64,000 nucleotides of DNA from Prorocentrum cordatum (Eukaryota > Sar > Dinophyceae > Prorocentrales > Prorocentraceae): the NCBI GenBank assembly GCA_963575745.1, contig CAUYUJ010019612.1, positions 95,733 to 159,732 of the forward strand, read 5' to 3'. Under the pieces are notes generated by a model, which saw only the letters and a list, made by a program, of their open reading frames with translations, did no database searches and was not told where the DNA came from. Shown here in pieces: positions 63,645 through 64,000 of this stretch (its first letter is position 1; the number at the start of each line of letters is the position of its first letter). Position numbers and translations under genes: made by a program.

Positions 63645-63710
63645 TATGTGTATATATATGTGTATATATATAGTGTGGGGTCACCAAACTGCACTCATGG
63701 GCCCCGAGTT

Positions 63711-63752
<42 letters not shown>

Positions 63753-63765
63753 GCGGCTCCCGCTT
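63645..63765. repeat. TATATG run and (AAC)n microsatellite
   Basis: TATATATGTGTATATATA at about 63650, then 15 or so AAC triplets at 63708-63753. Confidence 0.93.
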
Positions 63766-64000
63766 GATAGTTCCTCACTATGTATTTCAAAATTCCGCTC
63801 GCGCGCGGGACTTCCCTACACTTTGTGCAGGAATCGCGCTCCCGCGTGGGTCCCCTCGCAAGTGTCGACGCTTCGCGTATCCCCGCCAGACCTCGGTCAT
63901 ACCGCCCTCTGGACTTCTCCTTGCGGGCCGCAAATCAAAAAAAGTATCCCCGCCAGCCAGACCTCTGGCCCCCCGTGGCGACAAGGCCCAATTCACGTAC

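Overview
The window is nuclear DNA of a dinoflagellate. The clearest mark is an exact 22-nt match to the dinoflagellate spliced-leader (SL) consensus on the minus strand at 58837-58858. It also shows mixed GT/GC/GA splice donors with AG|G acceptors, LINE remnants with a C/H motif, GC-rich unique sequence and a very heavy load of simple and composite repeats. The genus cannot be decided from sequence alone. There is one 90-base run of N (38690-38779).

The main gene is on the plus strand and almost entirely intron. Eleven short exons (32-72 nt) from 17725 to 62387 join in consistent reading phase and encode the C-terminal, non-catalytic thioredoxin-like domain of a P5/PDIA6-type protein disulfide isomerase, ending in the ER-retrieval-type tail KKEL and a stop. 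From 20446 to the stop, counting one copy of the duplicated exon, the exons sum to 444 nt (147 codons plus stop). The CGHC catalytic domains were not found, so the gene probably starts upstream of the window. A 19-nt exon at 7949-7967 may belong to the preceding domain. Introns run from 170 bp to over 12 kb and hold nearly everything else described here.

Layout: 0.2-3 kb, TCTTGGGGCC-type minisatellite and unique DNA. 3-6.7 kb, C-rich repeats, several fold-back elements and unique DNA. 6.7-14 kb, three large GAT/GCT arrays. 14.8-16.4 kb, TATATG satellites around a 73-bp tandem array. 17.7-20.5 kb, two exons around another GAT array. 21.5-22.8 kb, a CGACA/CGGCA higher-order array. 23-27.5 kb, the largest TCTTGG higher-order array. 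27.7-35.2 kb, five exons. 35.4-44.3 kb, composite satellite arrays with GAT/GGA runs and a dead LINE. 45.5-49.8 kb, fold-back elements and a 1413-bp tandem duplication that doubles one exon. 50-58 kb, one exon plus several minisatellites. 58.2-58.9 kb, an SL-tagged retroposed pseudogene. 60.4 and 62.4 kb, the last two exons. 62.9-63.5 kb, a second LINE remnant.

At least seven families of short inverted-repeat (fold-back) elements occur, most in two to four copies; one copy has a perfect 5-bp target-site duplication. The very long open frames across GAT, GGA and TCTTGG tracts are repeat artefacts and are not annotated as genes.
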